From the NCBI RefSeq assembly GCF_900115395.1, contig NZ_FOWE01000001.1:372001-436000 (forward strand): a stretch of 64,000 bases of DNA, given 5' to 3'. This document shows, one piece after another, positions 7,906 through 17,792 of this stretch. How positions within the stretch are numbered: the stretch's first letter is position 1; each line of letters starts with the position of its first letter. The DNA is from Geodermatophilus obscurus (GTDB lineage Bacteria; Actinomycetota; Actinomycetes; Mycobacteriales; Geodermatophilaceae). The translations under genes and the position numbers were made by a program. Below the pieces are notes generated by a model. The model was not told where the DNA came from. It saw only the letters and a list, made by a program, of their open reading frames with translations, and ran no database searches.

Positions 7906-9185
7906 GAGACCTCCACGTCGCGGAAGCGGACGGCGGCGCAGGCGCCGCCGAGGTGGACGACGGGCACGGGCCGGTGGGTGGCGTCGGGGACGGTGACCGT
8001 CCCCCCGGCGCTGCCCGCGCCCGCGGACAGCCCCGCGCCGGTGACGGTGACCTGCAGCGATGTCCAGGTGCCCGGCGCCGGCGGGTCGCCGCCCGTCGAG
8101 GCCGCCGGCACGGTGGCCTCCCCGTCGGTGAGCCGCCGGACCTCCAGGTCGCCGTCGGCCCGCAGGGTGACCAGGTAGCCGTCGACCCCGGGGGAGTCGG
8201 CCGACGGCCGGTACGGGTGGTCGTCGGTGCTGAGCAGCACCGACGCGCAGCAGCTGCCCGGGTCCCCGCGGGTCGCGTCGATGCGGAGGTCGAGGCGCAG
8301 CGTGAACGCCGCCGGGTCGGGCGGGGCGAGGAAGCCCAGCAGCGTGCAGGCGGTGGTCTCGGCGACGTCGAAGCCCCAGGTCGCGTCGTCCGGGTGGAAC
8401 CGGCCGCGGCTGGTGTCGGGCAGCATGCCCGGCAGCCACACCTGCCGGGCGAACAGGTCGCGGGTGCGGCGCGCGGCGTCCCCGGCGACGTACACGGGGT
8501 CGTCGGAGAAGAGCGCGTCGACGCCGGCGGCGACGAGGGCGTCCCGGTGGTGGCGCCGGTTGACGGTGTGGCAGGCCACCTCGATCCCCGCCGCGTGCGC
8601 GCGGGCGCACAGCTCCGCGGTGACGGAGCCGGCCTCCGGGCCGATCCAGCCGACGCCCTCGGCCGCCGCCCGGTCGACGTCGGTGGTGCCGAGCCAGATC
8701 ACCCGGTACCCCCGGGCGAGGGCCAGCCGGCAGTCGGCGAGGGCGAAGGACTGCAGGAGCACCGTGGCCGGGTCGATGCCCCGCCGGTCCAAGGCGTCGA
8801 CCATGGGCCCCATCGCGTCGGCGCTCTTGGCCTCGGCGCACAGCAGGACGCGGTTGCCGAACTCCACGAGCACCTCGTCGAACAGCGGCGGGCGCAGTCC
8901 GTCGGGCCAGCCGCCGCCCAGCGTGGCCGAGGCGTCGATGTCGAGCTGCTTCCACGAGACCGACGTGTGCTCGGCGACGTTCCCGCTGGAGGTGGTCATC
9001 CGGTCCACGGTGCCGTCGTGCATGACGCCGAGCCCGCCGTCGGCGAGCCGCGCCACGTCCTGCTCGATGACGGGCAGACCCTGGCCGACCGCGACGCGGT
9101 AGCCCTCCATCGTGTGCTCGGGCACCTGCAGGGCGCCGCCGCGGTGCGCGATGACGAAGGGCCGGGGCAGGTCGGCGAAGTCCAC
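7902..9185 (-). CDS. glycerophosphodiester phosphodiesterase with C-terminal beta-sandwich domain
   Basis: A 427-aa protein. Residues 1-250 carry the GDPD TIM-barrel motifs: AHRGG, PEHTMEGYR, HDGTVDRMT, CAEAKSAD, and the late strand DALFSDDPVYVAG. Residues ~265-427 are a beta-rich domain (TWGFDVAETTACTLLGF ... VRFRDVEVS) resembling a lectin/carbohydrate-binding sandwich. Family enzymes hydrolyse glycerophosphodiesters to glycerol-3-phosphate and an alcohol. No signal peptide is present, so it is probably cytoplasmic despite the sugar-binding-like tail. The start is GTG at 9185. A 60-aa gene is coupled at its 3' end. Confidence 0.85.
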   Translation of the reverse strand: MDFADLPRPFVIAHRGGALQVPEHTMEGYRVAVGQGLPVIEQDVARLADGGLGVMHDGTVDRMTTSSGNVAEHTSVSWKQLDIDASATLGGGWPDGLRPPLFDEVLVEFGNRVLLCAEAKSADAMGPMVDALDRRGIDPATVLLQSFALADCRLALARGYRVIWLGTTDVDRAAAEGVGWIGPEAGSVTAELCARAHAAGIEVACHTVNRRHHRDALVAAGVDALFSDDPVYVAGDAARRTRDLFARQVWLPGMLPDTSRGRFHPDDATWGFDVAETTACTLLGFLAPPDPAAFTLRLDLRIDATRGDPGSCCASVLLSTDDHPYRPSADSPGVDGYLVTLRADGDLEVRRLTDGEATVPAASTGGDPPAPGTWTSLQVTVTGAGLSAGAGSAGGTVTVPDATHRPVPVVHLGGACAAVRFRDVEVS

Positions 9186-9203
9186 GCGGGGCCGGGGACG
9201 GGG

Positions 9204-9374
9204 TCAGGCGGGCTCGGGCACGCCGCCGGTGTCGCCGCCCGGGTCGTCCGGCGTCGCCTCGATCGGCGGGGGCGGCAGCGGCTCGGGAGCGTCGGGCAGC
9301 AGCTCGGCCGGGTCGTCGGGCACCGGCTGGGTGGGGTCGAGCTCCGGCTCCGGCTCGGGCAGCGGCGAGACCAT
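9204..9374 (-). CDS. small Pro/Glu-rich protein, unknown
   Basis: A 56-aa protein beginning MVSPLPEPEPELDPTQPVPD and continuing as acidic, proline-rich sequence without Cys or hydrophobic segments. Short proline/acid-rich proteins of this type are annotated in many actinobacteria without known role. The ATG at 9374 is preferred over an upstream in-frame GTG at 9386. The ORF lies 18 bases upstream of the phosphodiesterase on the same strand, which suggests co-transcription. Composition alone could be accidental in GC-rich DNA, so confidence is moderate. Confidence 0.45.
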   Translation of the reverse strand: MVSPLPEPEPELDPTQPVPDDPAELLPDAPEPLPPPPIEATPDDPGGDTGGVPEPA

Positions 9375-9437
9375 GCGGGCAGTCAACCAGCGGGGAGCCG
9401 CGCAGGCGAGGCCCGGCCGCAGCGGACCCCCCGCCGG

Positions 9438-10592
9438 TCAGCCGCGCAGCGCGGCGTTGAGCCGGGCCGCCCGGCGCACCAGGTGGTCCCGCTCGGGCAC
9501 GGTGGACGCCGACCGGGCCGCCTCGGCGTAGAGCCGCGCCGCGGTCGCCAGGTCGCCGTCGCGCTCGTGCAGATAGGCCGCGGCGGCGGTGTGCCGGGGC
9601 AGGGCGGGGTCGAGCCCGGCCAGCGCCGCCAGCCCCGCCCGCGGCCCGTCGGCCTCACCCACCGCCACCGCCCGGTTGAGGCGGGCCACCGGGCTGCCGG
9701 TGAGCCGCACCAGCTCGTCGTACCACTCGACGATCTGCACCCAGTCGGTCTCCGCCGCCGTGCGGGCGTCGGCGTGCAGCGCGGCGACGGCGGCCTGGGC
9801 CTGGTACTCGCCGAGCCGGTCGCGGGCCAGGGCGGCCTGCAGCACCGCGACGCCCTCCGCGACCAGCCGCGTGTCCCACAGCCCGCGGTCCTGCTCGGCC
9901 AGGGGCACGAGGCTGCCGTCGGGCCGGGTCCGGGCGGGGCGCCGCGCGTGGTGCAGCAGCACGAGCGCGAGCAGGCCCGACACCTCCGCGTCGTCGACGG
10001 CCGCCGCCAGCCGGCGGGTGAGCCGGATCGCCTCGGCGGCGAGGTCGACGTCGCCGGTGTAGCCCTCGTTGAAGACGAGGTAGAGCACGCGCAGCACCGT
10101 GGCGACGTCGCCGGGGCGGTCGAGCCGGACGCCGGCGACGGTCCGCTTGGCCCGGCTGATCCGCTGGGCCATCGTCGCCTCCGGGACGAGGTGGGCCCGC
10201 GCGATCTGGCGCGTGGTCAGCCCGCCGACCGCGCGCAGGGTGAGCGCGACCGCCGAGGCCGGGCTGAGCGACGGATGGGCGCACAGGAAGTACAGCGCGA
10301 GCGTGTCGTCCTCCTCCCGGCCCGGCTCCGGTGCCGGCTCCTCCTCGACGACCAGCTCCCGCCGGCGCCGGGAGGTGTCGGCGCGGACGGCGTCGAGGAA
10401 CCGGCGCCACGCGACCGCCACCAGCCAGGCCCGCGGGTCCCGCGGCGGGTCGTCCGGCCACACGCGCAGGGCCTCGACCAGCGCGTCCTGGACGGCGTCC
10501 TCGGCCGCCGCGAAGTCGGCTCCGCGGCGGACGAGGACCCCGATGACGGTGGGGACGACCGCCCTCAGAAGGGCCTCGTCCACCGGCGTCAC
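9438..10592 (-). CDS. ECF42-type RNA polymerase sigma factor
   Basis: A 384-aa protein. Residues 1-~60 form the sigma-2 region ([19 protein letters not shown]), followed by [16 protein letters not shown]. Sigma-4 follows at about 100-160 ([38 protein letters not shown]). The long C-terminal half (~200 residues, [10 protein letters not shown] ... ARLNAALRG) is a helical TPR-like extension. This is the layout of ECF42 sigma factors, which are known to be linked to DGPF/YCII genes. The GTG at 10592 overlaps the TGA of exactly such a gene (GTGA), settling both the start and the pairing. No anti-sigma factor is adjacent, as expected for this group. Confidence 0.9.
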   Translation of the reverse strand: MTPVDEALLRAVVPTVIGVLVRRGADFAAAEDAVQDALVEALRVWPDDPPRDPRAWLVAVAWRRFLDAVRADTSRRRRELVVEEEPAPEPGREEDDTLALYFLCAHPSLSPASAVALTLRAVGGLTTRQIARAHLVPEATMAQRISRAKRTVAGVRLDRPGDVATVLRVLYLVFNEGYTGDVDLAAEAIRLTRRLAAAVDDAEVSGLLALVLLHHARRPARTRPDGSLVPLAEQDRGLWDTRLVAEGVAVLQAALARDRLGEYQAQAAVAALHADARTAAETDWVQIVEWYDELVRLTGSPVARLNRAVAVGEADGPRAGLAALAGLDPALPRHTAAAAYLHERDGDLATAARLYAEAARSASTVPERDHLVRRAARLNAALRG

Positions 10593-10996
10593 TCCGTGAT
10601 GGTCGCGGGCATGGACAGCAGGGGACGCAGCTCGAGCCACTCGTGGATCGGCCGCCCGCCCGCACCCGGGGCCGCGGACAGCTCGGCGGCGACCTCCAGC
10701 GCCCGCTCGTGGCTGTCGACGTCGATGAGCATCCAGCCGGCGACGAGGTCCTTGGTCTCGGCGAAGGGGCCGTCGGTGACCGGCGGGCGGCCCTCGCCGT
10801 CGGAGCGGACCCAGGTGCCCTCCACGGACAGCGCCTGGCCGTCCACGAACTCGCCGGTGCCCTCCAGGCGGGTGGCCCAGTCCTGCATGTAGCGCACGTG
10901 GGCGTCGACCTCCTCCGGCGTCCAGCGGTCCATCGGGACGTCGTTCACCGCCGCCGGCGCGCCGCGGTAGTGCTTGAGCAGCAGGTACTTGGCCAT
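10589..10996 (-). CDS. YCII/DGPF-domain protein partnered with the ECF42 sigma factor
   Basis: A 135-aa protein starting [12 protein letters not shown], with the family signature [20 protein letters not shown] (the DGPF motif). It ends in a WLELRPLL strand. These dimeric alpha/beta-barrel proteins are always found near ECF42 sigma factors; their biochemical role is not established. The gene is first in a two-gene minus-strand operon, with its stop overlapping the sigma factor start. The ATG has AGGGAGAAC just upstream. Confidence 0.9.
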   Translation of the reverse strand: MAKYLLLKHYRGAPAAVNDVPMDRWTPEEVDAHVRYMQDWATRLEGTGEFVDGQALSVEGTWVRSDGEGRPPVTDGPFAETKDLVAGWMLIDVDSHERALEVAAELSAAPGAGGRPIHEWLELRPLLSMPATITE

Positions 10997-11107
10997 GTCG
11001 TTCTCCCTGGTGAGGTACGGCCCATCGTGGCCGTGACACCCAGGGGACGAAACCGGGCCCCCGTTCTCGACATCCGTCCGCGACGGCCCTCGGGTCGCCG
11101 GCAGGCG

Positions 11108-13141
11108 CTACTCCCGCCGGGTGGACACCAGGGGCGACGGCGGGACCGTCCCCGGGGCCGGACGGCGGGACCCGTCCGGCGGGTCGTGCGGGAGGACGGC
11201 GCCGTCGCTCAGGACGACGCCGTCGTCGCACCGCGCCTCGATCGTGCCGCCGCCGAACTGCTCGGCGTAGAGGGAGGCGTAGAGGCCGCCGCGGTCGAGC
11301 AGCTCGGTGTGGGTGCCGCGCTCGACCACCCGCCCCCGGTCGAGCACGAAGATGGTGTCGGCGGCCAGGACGGTCGACAGCCGGTGGGCGATCGCGATGG
11401 TGGTGCGGCCGCGCATCGCCTCCTCGAGAGCCTGCTGCACCAGCCGCTCGCTGGCCGTGTCGAGGGCGGAGGTCGCCTCGTCGAGGATGAGCACGCGGGG
11501 GTCGGCGAGCAGCACCCGCGCGATGGCCAGGCGCTGCTTCTCACCGCCGGAGAGCCGGTAGCCGCGCTCGCCGACGGTCGTGTCGTAGCCCTCGGCCAGC
11601 CGCTCGATCCGCTCGTCGATGTTGGCCGCGCGGGCCGCGGCCCGGACCTCCTCATCGGTGGCGTCCGGGCGGCCGTAGCGCAGGTTGTCCCGCACCGAGG
11701 CGTGGAAGAGGTAGGACTCCTGCGTCACGACGCCGACCGCGCGCGCCAGCGTCGCCCGGGTCAGGTCGCGGACGTCGTGGCCGTCGAGGGTCACCCGGCC
11801 GCCGTCGACGTCGTAGAGGCGCGGCACCAGGTAGGACGCCGTCGTCTTGCCGGCGCCGCTGGGGCCGACGAAGGCGACCAGCGACCCGGCGGGGACGTCG
11901 AGGGTCACCCCGTCGAGCACCCACGGCTGCGTCCCGTCGGCGGCCGCGCGGTCGCCGGTCGCGTAGCGGAACCGCACGTCCTCGAAGGCCACGTGGCCGG
12001 CCACGTCCTCCTTCCGCAGGTCGAGCGCGCCGGGCCGGTCCTCGATCGCGGGCTCGAGGTCGAGGTACTCGAAGACGCGCTCGAACAGCGCGAGCGAGGT
12101 CTGCACGTCCACCCCGACGCGCAGCAGCGCGACCACGGGGAACAGCAGCCGGGTCTGCAGGGTCGTGAACGCCACGATCGTCCCGGCGGTGAGCGTGTCG
12201 GCGCCCCCGGCGAGGAAGACGCCGCCGATCGACAGCCCGGCCACCAGGTACACCAGCGCCGGGGTGAGCCCGAAGAAGGCCTGGACGGTGGCGAAGAAGG
12301 ACTGGCCGGTCATGGTCTGCCGCACCTGCAGGTCGGCCTGCCGGGCGTTCTCCTCCGCGTAGCGCCGCACCTCGGCGTCCTGGCGGTCGAAGACCTTGGC
12401 CAGCAGCACCCCGCTGACCGACAGCGTCTCCTGGGTGATGGCGGTCATGTCGGCCACCGACCGCTGCGTGGCGCCGGCGACGCGGCGCCGGACCCGGCCG
12501 ACCCGCACCTGCAGCAGGACGAACACCGGCAGCAGCACCACCGCGACCAGCGTCAGCCGCCAGGACAGCACCAGCATGGCGACCAGCGCGCTGAGGACGG
12601 TCACGACGTTGCCGAGGATCGAGGACGCGGTGTCGGTGACCACCGACTGGACGCCGGCGACGTCGCTGCCCAGCCGGCTCTGGATCTCCCCGGTGCGGGT
12701 GCCGGTGAAGAACGCCAGCTCCATCCGCTGCAGGTGGGCGAACAGCCGGTCGCGCAGGTCCCGCATGACGGCGTTGCCCAGGCGGGTGGTCAGCCAGGTG
12801 GTGGCCACCCCCAGGACAGCGCCCAGCAGGGTGATGCCGACGCTGGCGGCCACGAGCGCGACCAGCAGGCCCAGCCGCGGCTCCCCGATCGAGCCGTCGG
12901 CCGTGCGCGGGAACAGGGCGCGGTCGAAGACCGCCTGGGTGAGGAACGGCAGCACGATGCCCAGCAGCGACGACACGAGGATCGCCGCGGCGACGACGGC
13001 GACCCGCCGGCGGTAGGGGCGGAACAGGGCCACGACCCGCCGCCCGGTGCGGTCGGGCGCCGCGGCGCGCTCCCCGGCGGGCCCGCTCCCGCCGGCGCCG
13101 CCCACCGCCGCCCGGGCGGGCCCGGGCGGGCCGACGGTCAT
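11108..13141 (-). CDS. ABC exporter, fused membrane and ATPase domains
   Basis: A 677-aa half-transporter of the ABCB/MsbA type. A poorly conserved Ala/Gly-rich N-terminus (~35 aa) is followed by six transmembrane helices (about 40-330). The ATPase has Walker [11 protein letters not shown]-loop [13 protein letters not shown], signature [16 protein letters not shown], Walker [13 protein letters not shown] and switch His in AIAHRLSTV. The last ~50 residues are a Pro/Asp-rich extension. Such proteins act as homo- or heterodimers exporting lipids or drugs; no second half-transporter is next to it, so a homodimer is likely. The start is the ATG at 13141. A 300-base gap with a hairpin element separates it from the upstream dehydrogenase. 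Confidence 0.88.
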   Translation of the reverse strand: MTVGPPGPARAAVGGAGGSGPAGERAAAPDRTGRRVVALFRPYRRRVAVVAAAILVSSLLGIVLPFLTQAVFDRALFPRTADGSIGEPRLGLLVALVAASVGITLLGAVLGVATTWLTTRLGNAVMRDLRDRLFAHLQRMELAFFTGTRTGEIQSRLGSDVAGVQSVVTDTASSILGNVVTVLSALVAMLVLSWRLTLVAVVLLPVFVLLQVRVGRVRRRVAGATQRSVADMTAITQETLSVSGVLLAKVFDRQDAEVRRYAEENARQADLQVRQTMTGQSFFATVQAFFGLTPALVYLVAGLSIGGVFLAGGADTLTAGTIVAFTTLQTRLLFPVVALLRVGVDVQTSLALFERVFEYLDLEPAIEDRPGALDLRKEDVAGHVAFEDVRFRYATGDRAAADGTQPWVLDGVTLDVPAGSLVAFVGPSGAGKTTASYLVPRLYDVDGGRVTLDGHDVRDLTRATLARAVGVVTQESYLFHASVRDNLRYGRPDATDEEVRAAARAANIDERIERLAEGYDTTVGERGYRLSGGEKQRLAIARVLLADPRVLILDEATSALDTASERLVQQALEEAMRGRTTIAIAHRLSTVLAADTIFVLDRGRVVERGTHTELLDRGGLYASLYAEQFGGGTIEARCDDGVVLSDGAVLPHDPPDGSRRPAPGTVPPSPLVSTRRE

Positions 13142-13222
13142 GGACAGACCCTGTCGGACGGGGGGCGGGGAGTCCAGTGCTCCCCGGGGTCGCCGGTGCG
13201 CCGTGGGCGAACACCCGCCGCC

Positions 13223-13452
13223 GCGGCCGTCAGGTCATGTACGGCAGCGAGGTGACTCCTGGACCTCGCGCACGTCCGCTCACCCTCGGGAACCGCGCCC
13301 GGCGCAGTGCTCCTGCGGTGTCCTCCACGCTCCTGCGGCACCGCACGACCGCGGGAGCGTGGACGACGCCGCAGGACCCCGGCCCGATGCGTGCCCGAGG
13401 CGGCTCGATGCCTCCCCCCTCGCGCCCCCTGCTGGCGGCCGTCAGGTCATGT
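13223..13452. repeat. 18-base direct repeats flanking a ~194-base hairpin-bearing segment
   Basis: The 18-mer GCGGCCGTCAGGTCATGT occurs at 13223-13240 and again at 13435-13452. The second copy is the 3' end of the zinc alcohol dehydrogenase gene (stop plus final Met-Thr codons). The first copy therefore duplicates that gene end 212 bases away. The segment between contains the long hairpin at 13311-13376. This could be a small non-autonomous insertion with an 18-base target duplication, or a local duplication; no transposase is visible. Confidence 0.6.
13311..13376 (+). repeat. long near-perfect inverted repeat (28-base arms)
   Basis: Arms 13311-13338 and 13349-13376 pair over 28 positions. 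In the plus-strand RNA there are 25 Watson-Crick pairs, 2 G-U pairs and 1 mismatch, around a 10-base loop. In the minus-strand RNA, the sense of the flanking genes, the two G-U pairs become A-C mismatches. The better fold is therefore on the strand opposite the genes, which argues against a simple terminator. Confidence 0.7.
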
Positions 13453-14416
13453 CGACGGCGATCTTCAGCTGGCCGGGCCGCGGCGCGATGGCGGCGGTGA
13501 ACGCGGCCTGCACGTCGGCGACGGGGTGGACGTGCGTGACGTAGCGCTCCCGCAGCTCCGGGTGGCCGGCGAGGTAGGTGCCGGCGTCGGCGAGCACCCG
13601 GCGCCGCTCCAGGGCGACACCCGAGCGCAGCGTCAGGTTCTTGCGCAGGAAGGTCATCATGTCGAACGGGTAGACCGGGTCGTCGGGGACGCCGAAGTAG
13701 AAGACCTGGCCGCCGTGGGCCACCGCGTCCAGCGCCGGCTGCAGCGTCGAGACCTGGTGGCCCACCGCCTCCACGACCACCGAGGGCCGGTCGGCGTCGG
13801 ACAGCCCGGCCGCCCACCGCTCGGCCCGCGCGGTCACGACCTCGTCGACGCCGAAGACGGCCGCGTCGTCGGAGCGGTCGACCGGGTCGACGCCGGTCAC
13901 CCGGGCCGCGCCGCGGGCCTGGAGCACGGAGCTGAACAGCAGGCCGATCGGGCCCTGGCCGATGACGGCGACCCGCTGCCCCGACACGTCGCCGAGCTGC
14001 TCGACGGCGTAGAGCACGCAGGCCAGCGGCTGCAGCATCACCGCCGTCGTGGGTGGCAGCGCGGCGTCGTAGGGGGCCAGGCCCTCGCCGTCGGTGACGA
14101 CGAGCTCGGCGATGCCGTCGAACATCGACGCCCACCCGACGACGAGGTCACCGGGGGAGTGGCCCGGGTGCCTGCTGGCCACGACCTCCCCGACGGTCTC
14201 GTGCATCGGGAAGCCCGGCGCCCGGGTGGCACCCCAGCCGTCCTCGGCCGCCGGGTGGGGCCACAGGCCGCCGCGGAAGTTGGGCAGGTCGCTGCCGCAG
14301 ATCGCGCCGGCGCGGGGGGCCAGCAGCACGTGACCGGGCGCCAGGGCGGCGGGGTCGGGTGCCGCGACCTCGACCTGCTCGAACCGGAAGGGGCCGCTGA
14401 GCGTCTGTGCCCACAC
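13442..14416 (-). CDS. zinc-type alcohol dehydrogenase (MDR family)
   Basis: A 324-aa medium-chain dehydrogenase. GAICGSDLPNFRG carries the catalytic zinc Cys; MHETVGEVVA is the conserved His/Glu segment; VAVIGQGPIGLLFSSVLQARG is the Rossmann NAD(P)-binding loop, followed by the acidic GVDPVDRSDDA. The structural-zinc Cys cluster of classical enzymes is absent. Substrate unknown: sugar alcohol, threonine-like or another secondary alcohol. The GTG at 14416 is the first in-frame start of the recognisable domain (VWAQTLSGPFRFEQ). Its 3' end is duplicated 212 bases downstream, at 13223-13240. Confidence 0.85.
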   Translation of the reverse strand: MWAQTLSGPFRFEQVEVAAPDPAALAPGHVLLAPRAGAICGSDLPNFRGGLWPHPAAEDGWGATRAPGFPMHETVGEVVASRHPGHSPGDLVVGWASMFDGIAELVVTDGEGLAPYDAALPPTTAVMLQPLACVLYAVEQLGDVSGQRVAVIGQGPIGLLFSSVLQARGAARVTGVDPVDRSDDAAVFGVDEVVTARAERWAAGLSDADRPSVVVEAVGHQVSTLQPALDAVAHGGQVFYFGVPDDPVYPFDMMTFLRKNLTLRSGVALERRRVLADAGTYLAGHPELRERYVTHVHPVADVQAAFTAAIAPRPGQLKIAVDMT

Positions 14417-14533
14417 GAGGCGTCTCCGTCCTGCTGGGTGCCGGGGAGCCCCAGCGTGCAGGACCACCGCGGGAGTGCGCGCGTCCGGTGCGGGTCGTTG
14501 CCGCGGGGGGCGTCGGCACGGTTGGCTGGCGGG

Positions 14534-15313
14534 GTGCGGACCCGGGTCGGCGACGTGGAGGTCCACTCCGTCGAGCACGGGAGCGGCCGGCCGGTGCTGG
14601 TGCTGCACGGTGGCGGCGTCGACCACCGCGAGGCCGAGGCCTGCTTCGAGCCGGCCCTCGCCGGGGTCCCCGGGCTGCGGCGGGTCTACCCCGACCTGCC
14701 CGGCACGGGCCGCACCCCCGCGCCCGCGACCCTGCGCAGCGCCGACGACGTCGTGGGCGTGCTGCTCGCCTTCGCCGACGCGGTCGCCGGGAGTGCCCGG
14801 TACCTGCTCGCCGGCCACTCCGCGGGCGGGTACCTCGCGCTGGGGATGGCCGCCCGCCGGCCGGAGCGCGTCGCCGGCCTGGCCCTCGTCTGCCCGCTGC
14901 TCACCGGGGTGCGCGACGTCCCGGCGCACCGCGTCGTCACCGGGACCGGGACGCTCGGCGACGACGGGTTCCGCGGTTACTTCGTGGTGCAGACCCCCGG
15001 GATGCTCGACCGGTACGAGCGGTTCGTCGCCCCGGCCGCCGCCCTCGTGGACCACCCGGCCCTCGAGCGGATCGGCGAGCGGTGGGAGCTCGCCCCCGAC
15101 CCCGGGCAGGCGTACCCGGGCCCGGTGCTGGTCGTGGCGGGGCGGCTGGACTCGACGGTGGGCTCGGCCGCCGCCACCGACCTCGCCGGCCGCCACCCGC
15201 ACGCCACGCTGGCCGTGCTCGACGACGCGGGCCACGCGCTGCCCCACGAGCAGCCGGACCTGCTGCGCGCCCTGCTCACCGAGTGGCTGGCGCGGGCCGC
15301 GCGCGCCCGCTGA
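14534..15313 (+). CDS. alpha/beta hydrolase
   Basis: A 259-aa hydrolase. LVLHGGGVDHRE forms the oxyanion region, LLAGHSAGGYLALGMA the nucleophile elbow (Ser in GHSAGG), VLVVAGRLDSTVG the acid strand, and DDAGHALPHEQPDLL the catalytic His. Close in type to prolyl-aminopeptidase/haloperoxidase-like hydrolases; substrate unknown. The GTG start has no clear ribosome site. It is divergent from the zinc dehydrogenase (118-base gap) and followed 51 bases later by the alpha-galactosidase. Confidence 0.83.
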   Translation: MRTRVGDVEVHSVEHGSGRPVLVLHGGGVDHREAEACFEPALAGVPGLRRVYPDLPGTGRTPAPATLRSADDVVGVLLAFADAVAGSARYLLAGHSAGGYLALGMAARRPERVAGLALVCPLLTGVRDVPAHRVVTGTGTLGDDGFRGYFVVQTPGMLDRYERFVAPAAALVDHPALERIGERWELAPDPGQAYPGPVLVVAGRLDSTVGSAAATDLAGRHPHATLAVLDDAGHALPHEQPDLLRALLTEWLARAARAR

Positions 15314-15364
15314 CCCGGGGAGTCGCGGGCGAGGTCGCCGGCCACCACGGGGCGGTGGGCGACA

Positions 15365-17722
15365 ATGCGGGGAACCGCCCGCCGGCGCACGTCCGCCGGC
15401 CCGCCCGCCGGCGAGGACCACCGCAGCGGCGGACGTCCGGCCGACCTGACCCCGGAGAGCACCCTGACCAGCACGTCCCGCACCGCACCGACGCCCCCCA
15501 CCGCCAGCGAGGCGGCGACCGAGCGCCGGAGCACCGAGCCGGTGACACCCGCGCCGGCCGCCGCCGACCGGTTCGTGCACTGGCGGGCGGCCGGCGTGAG
15601 CGTCGTGCTCGCCCTCGACCCGGTGGGTGGCCTCCTGCCGCAGGTCGTGCACTGGGGCGCCGACCTGGGCGACCTCGACGCCCGCGACCTCGCGGCTCTG
15701 GCACTGGCCGCGGTGCCGTCGGTGGGGGACCACCCGACCGACGTCGTGCGTCAGCTGACCCCGCTGCCGGAGCACGCCCGGGGCTGGGTCGGCCGGCCCG
15801 GGCTGGAGGGGTCGCGCGCCGGCCGGGACTGGTCGCCGACCCTGCGCCTGCGCGACCAGGACGTCACGACGGCCGGTGACGGGACCGCCCGGCTCACCGC
15901 CCGCGCCGGCGACCCGGTCGCCCGGCTGGAGGTGCTGCTCGAGCTGGAGCTCACGCCGTCGGGCCTGCTCCGGACCCGGGCGCAGGTGACCAACACCGAC
16001 GGCGTCGAGCCGTACCGCCTCGACGCGCTGCGCCTGGTGCTGCCGGTGCCGCCGGAGGCCGGGGAGCTGCTGGACTTCACCGGCCGGCACACCCTGGAGC
16101 GGGTGCCGCAGCGCACCCCGTTCGCCGCGGGCCTGCACGCGCGGGAGGTGCGCACCGGCCGCACCGGCCTCGACGCGGTGCACCTGCTCTGCGCCGGCAC
16201 CCCCGGCTTCTCGTCCCGCGCGGGCGAGGTGTGGGCGGTGCACCTGGGCTGGTCGGGCAACCAGGTGCACGACGCCGAGCGGCTGCACAACGGGGCCCGG
16301 GTGCTCGGTGCCGGCGAGCTGCTGCTGGCCGGCGAGGTGGAACTGGCGCCCGGCGCGGCGTACCGCTCGCCGTGGCTGTACGCCTCCCACGGGCAGGGCC
16401 TCGATGCCGTCGCGGGCCGCTTCCACGCCTGGCTGCGCGCCCGGCCGGACCACCCGGCCCGCCCGCGTCCGGTCACGCTGAACACCTGGGAGGCGGTGTA
16501 CTTCGACCACGACGTCGAGCGGCTCACCGGCCTCGCCGGGATCGCCGCGCGGCTCGGGATCGAGCGGTTCGTCCTCGACGACGGCTGGTTCGGCTCGCGG
16601 CGGGACGACACGTCGGGGCTGGGGGACTGGCGGGTCTCCGCCGACGTCTGGCCCGACGGCCTGCACCCGCTGGTCGACCGGGTGCGCGAGCTCGGCATGG
16701 AGTTCGGGCTGTGGGTGGAGCCGGAGATGGTCAACCTCGACTCCGAGCTGGCCCGTGCCCACCCGGAGTGGCTGTTCAGCGCCGGCGGGCGGGTCGGCGA
16801 CCCGTCCCGCAACCAGCACGTGCTCGACCTGGCCCACCCGGAGGCCCACGAGCACGTGCGCTCGCACCTGCAGGCGCTGCTCGACGAGTACGCGATCGCC
16901 TACCTGAAGTGGGACCACAACCGCTACCTCGTCGACGCCGGCCACACGCCCGGAGGCGAGCCGGGGGTGCACGCCCAGACCCGGGCGACCTACCGCCTGC
17001 TCGACGAGCTGCGCGCGGCCAACCCCGGCCTGGAGATCGAGTCCTGCGCCTCCGGCGGGGGGCGGGTGGACCTGGGGATCCTGCAGCGCACCGACCGGGT
17101 GTGGGCGTCGGACACCAACGACGCGCTCGAGCGGCAGGGCATCCAGCGCTGGACGCAGCTGCTGCTGCCGCCCGAGCTGGTCGGCACCCCCGTGGGGCCG
17201 CCGCGGTCGCACACCACCGGCCGCACCCACGACCTGTCCTTCCGCGCGGGGACGGCGCTGTGGGGACACATGGGCGTCGAGTGGGACCTCGCCGCCGCCT
17301 CACCGGGCGAGCAGGAGGAGCTGGCCGCGTGGATCGCGCTGCACAAGCAGCTCCGTCCGCTGCTGCACACCGGGACCGTCGTCAACGGCGACCACCCCGA
17401 CCCGCACGTGCAGGTGCACGGCGTCGTCGTGCCCGGGCACGACGACGCCCTGTACGCGCTGGTCGCCGTCGGCCGCTCGGTCACCTGGCCGCCCGGGCCC
17501 GCCCGCCTGCCCGGCCTGCACCCCGATCGCCGGTACCGCGTGCGCCTGCAGCCGCCGGGCACCGACACCGGCGGCGGCTGGCCGGGCCTGCCGCCCTGGT
17601 GCGCCGACGACGCCGGCGTCGTGCTGACCGGCCGCAGCCTCGCCCTCGCGGGGCTGCAGGTCCCGCCGATGCACCCCGAGCACGTCCTCCTGGTCCGCGC
17701 CACGGCCGTGACGGAGGACTGA
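15365..17722 (+). CDS. alpha-galactosidase, glycoside hydrolase family 36
   Basis: About 785 aa. Residues ~70-330 are the N-terminal beta-sandwich, then the TIM barrel with PVTLNTWEAVYFDHD, ERFVLDDGWFGSRRDD, LWVEPEMVNLDSEL, the nucleophile Asp in YLKWDHNRYL (near residue 517) and the acid/base Asp in WASDTNDALERQ (near 582). IESCASGGGRVDLG is also typical of GH36. The enzyme removes alpha-1,6-galactose from raffinose-type sugars. There is no signal peptide, so it is cytoplasmic. The start is uncertain: the first ~60 residues are Thr/Ala/Pro-rich. GTG at 15542 is a good alternative, and a GGAGAG followed by CTG near 15466 is a third. No sugar transporter is adjacent. Confidence 0.9.
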   Translation: MRGTARRRTSAGPPAGEDHRSGGRPADLTPESTLTSTSRTAPTPPTASEAATERRSTEPVTPAPAAADRFVHWRAAGVSVVLALDPVGGLLPQVVHWGADLGDLDARDLAALALAAVPSVGDHPTDVVRQLTPLPEHARGWVGRPGLEGSRAGRDWSPTLRLRDQDVTTAGDGTARLTARAGDPVARLEVLLELELTPSGLLRTRAQVTNTDGVEPYRLDALRLVLPVPPEAGELLDFTGRHTLERVPQRTPFAAGLHAREVRTGRTGLDAVHLLCAGTPGFSSRAGEVWAVHLGWSGNQVHDAERLHNGARVLGAGELLLAGEVELAPGAAYRSPWLYASHGQGLDAVAGRFHAWLRARPDHPARPRPVTLNTWEAVYFDHDVERLTGLAGIAARLGIERFVLDDGWFGSRRDDTSGLGDWRVSADVWPDGLHPLVDRVRELGMEFGLWVEPEMVNLDSELARAHPEWLFSAGGRVGDPSRNQHVLDLAHPEAHEHVRSHLQALLDEYAIAYLKWDHNRYLVDAGHTPGGEPGVHAQTRATYRLLDELRAANPGLEIESCASGGGRVDLGILQRTDRVWASDTNDALERQGIQRWTQLLLPPELVGTPVGPPRSHTTGRTHDLSFRAGTALWGHMGVEWDLAAASPGEQEELAAWIALHKQLRPLLHTGTVVNGDHPDPHVQVHGVVVPGHDDALYALVAVGRSVTWPPGPARLPGLHPDRRYRVRLQPPGTDTGGGWPGLPPWCADDAGVVLTGRSLALAGLQVPPMHPEHVLLVRATAVTED

Positions 17723-17792
17723 GCCAGACGCGCCGGCCCCCCGCGGACCGTCGCGGTGTGTGACAGTCCTGCGCTCCGACGGGAGGAGTGTC

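Noticed and set aside
13442-17269. A 1275-codon minus-strand open frame across the hydrolase and alpha-galactosidase genes
   Set aside because: Only its last 324 residues (alcohol dehydrogenase) look like protein. The rest is the Arg/Gly/Pro-rich mirror of well-supported plus-strand genes, a usual effect of very high GC.
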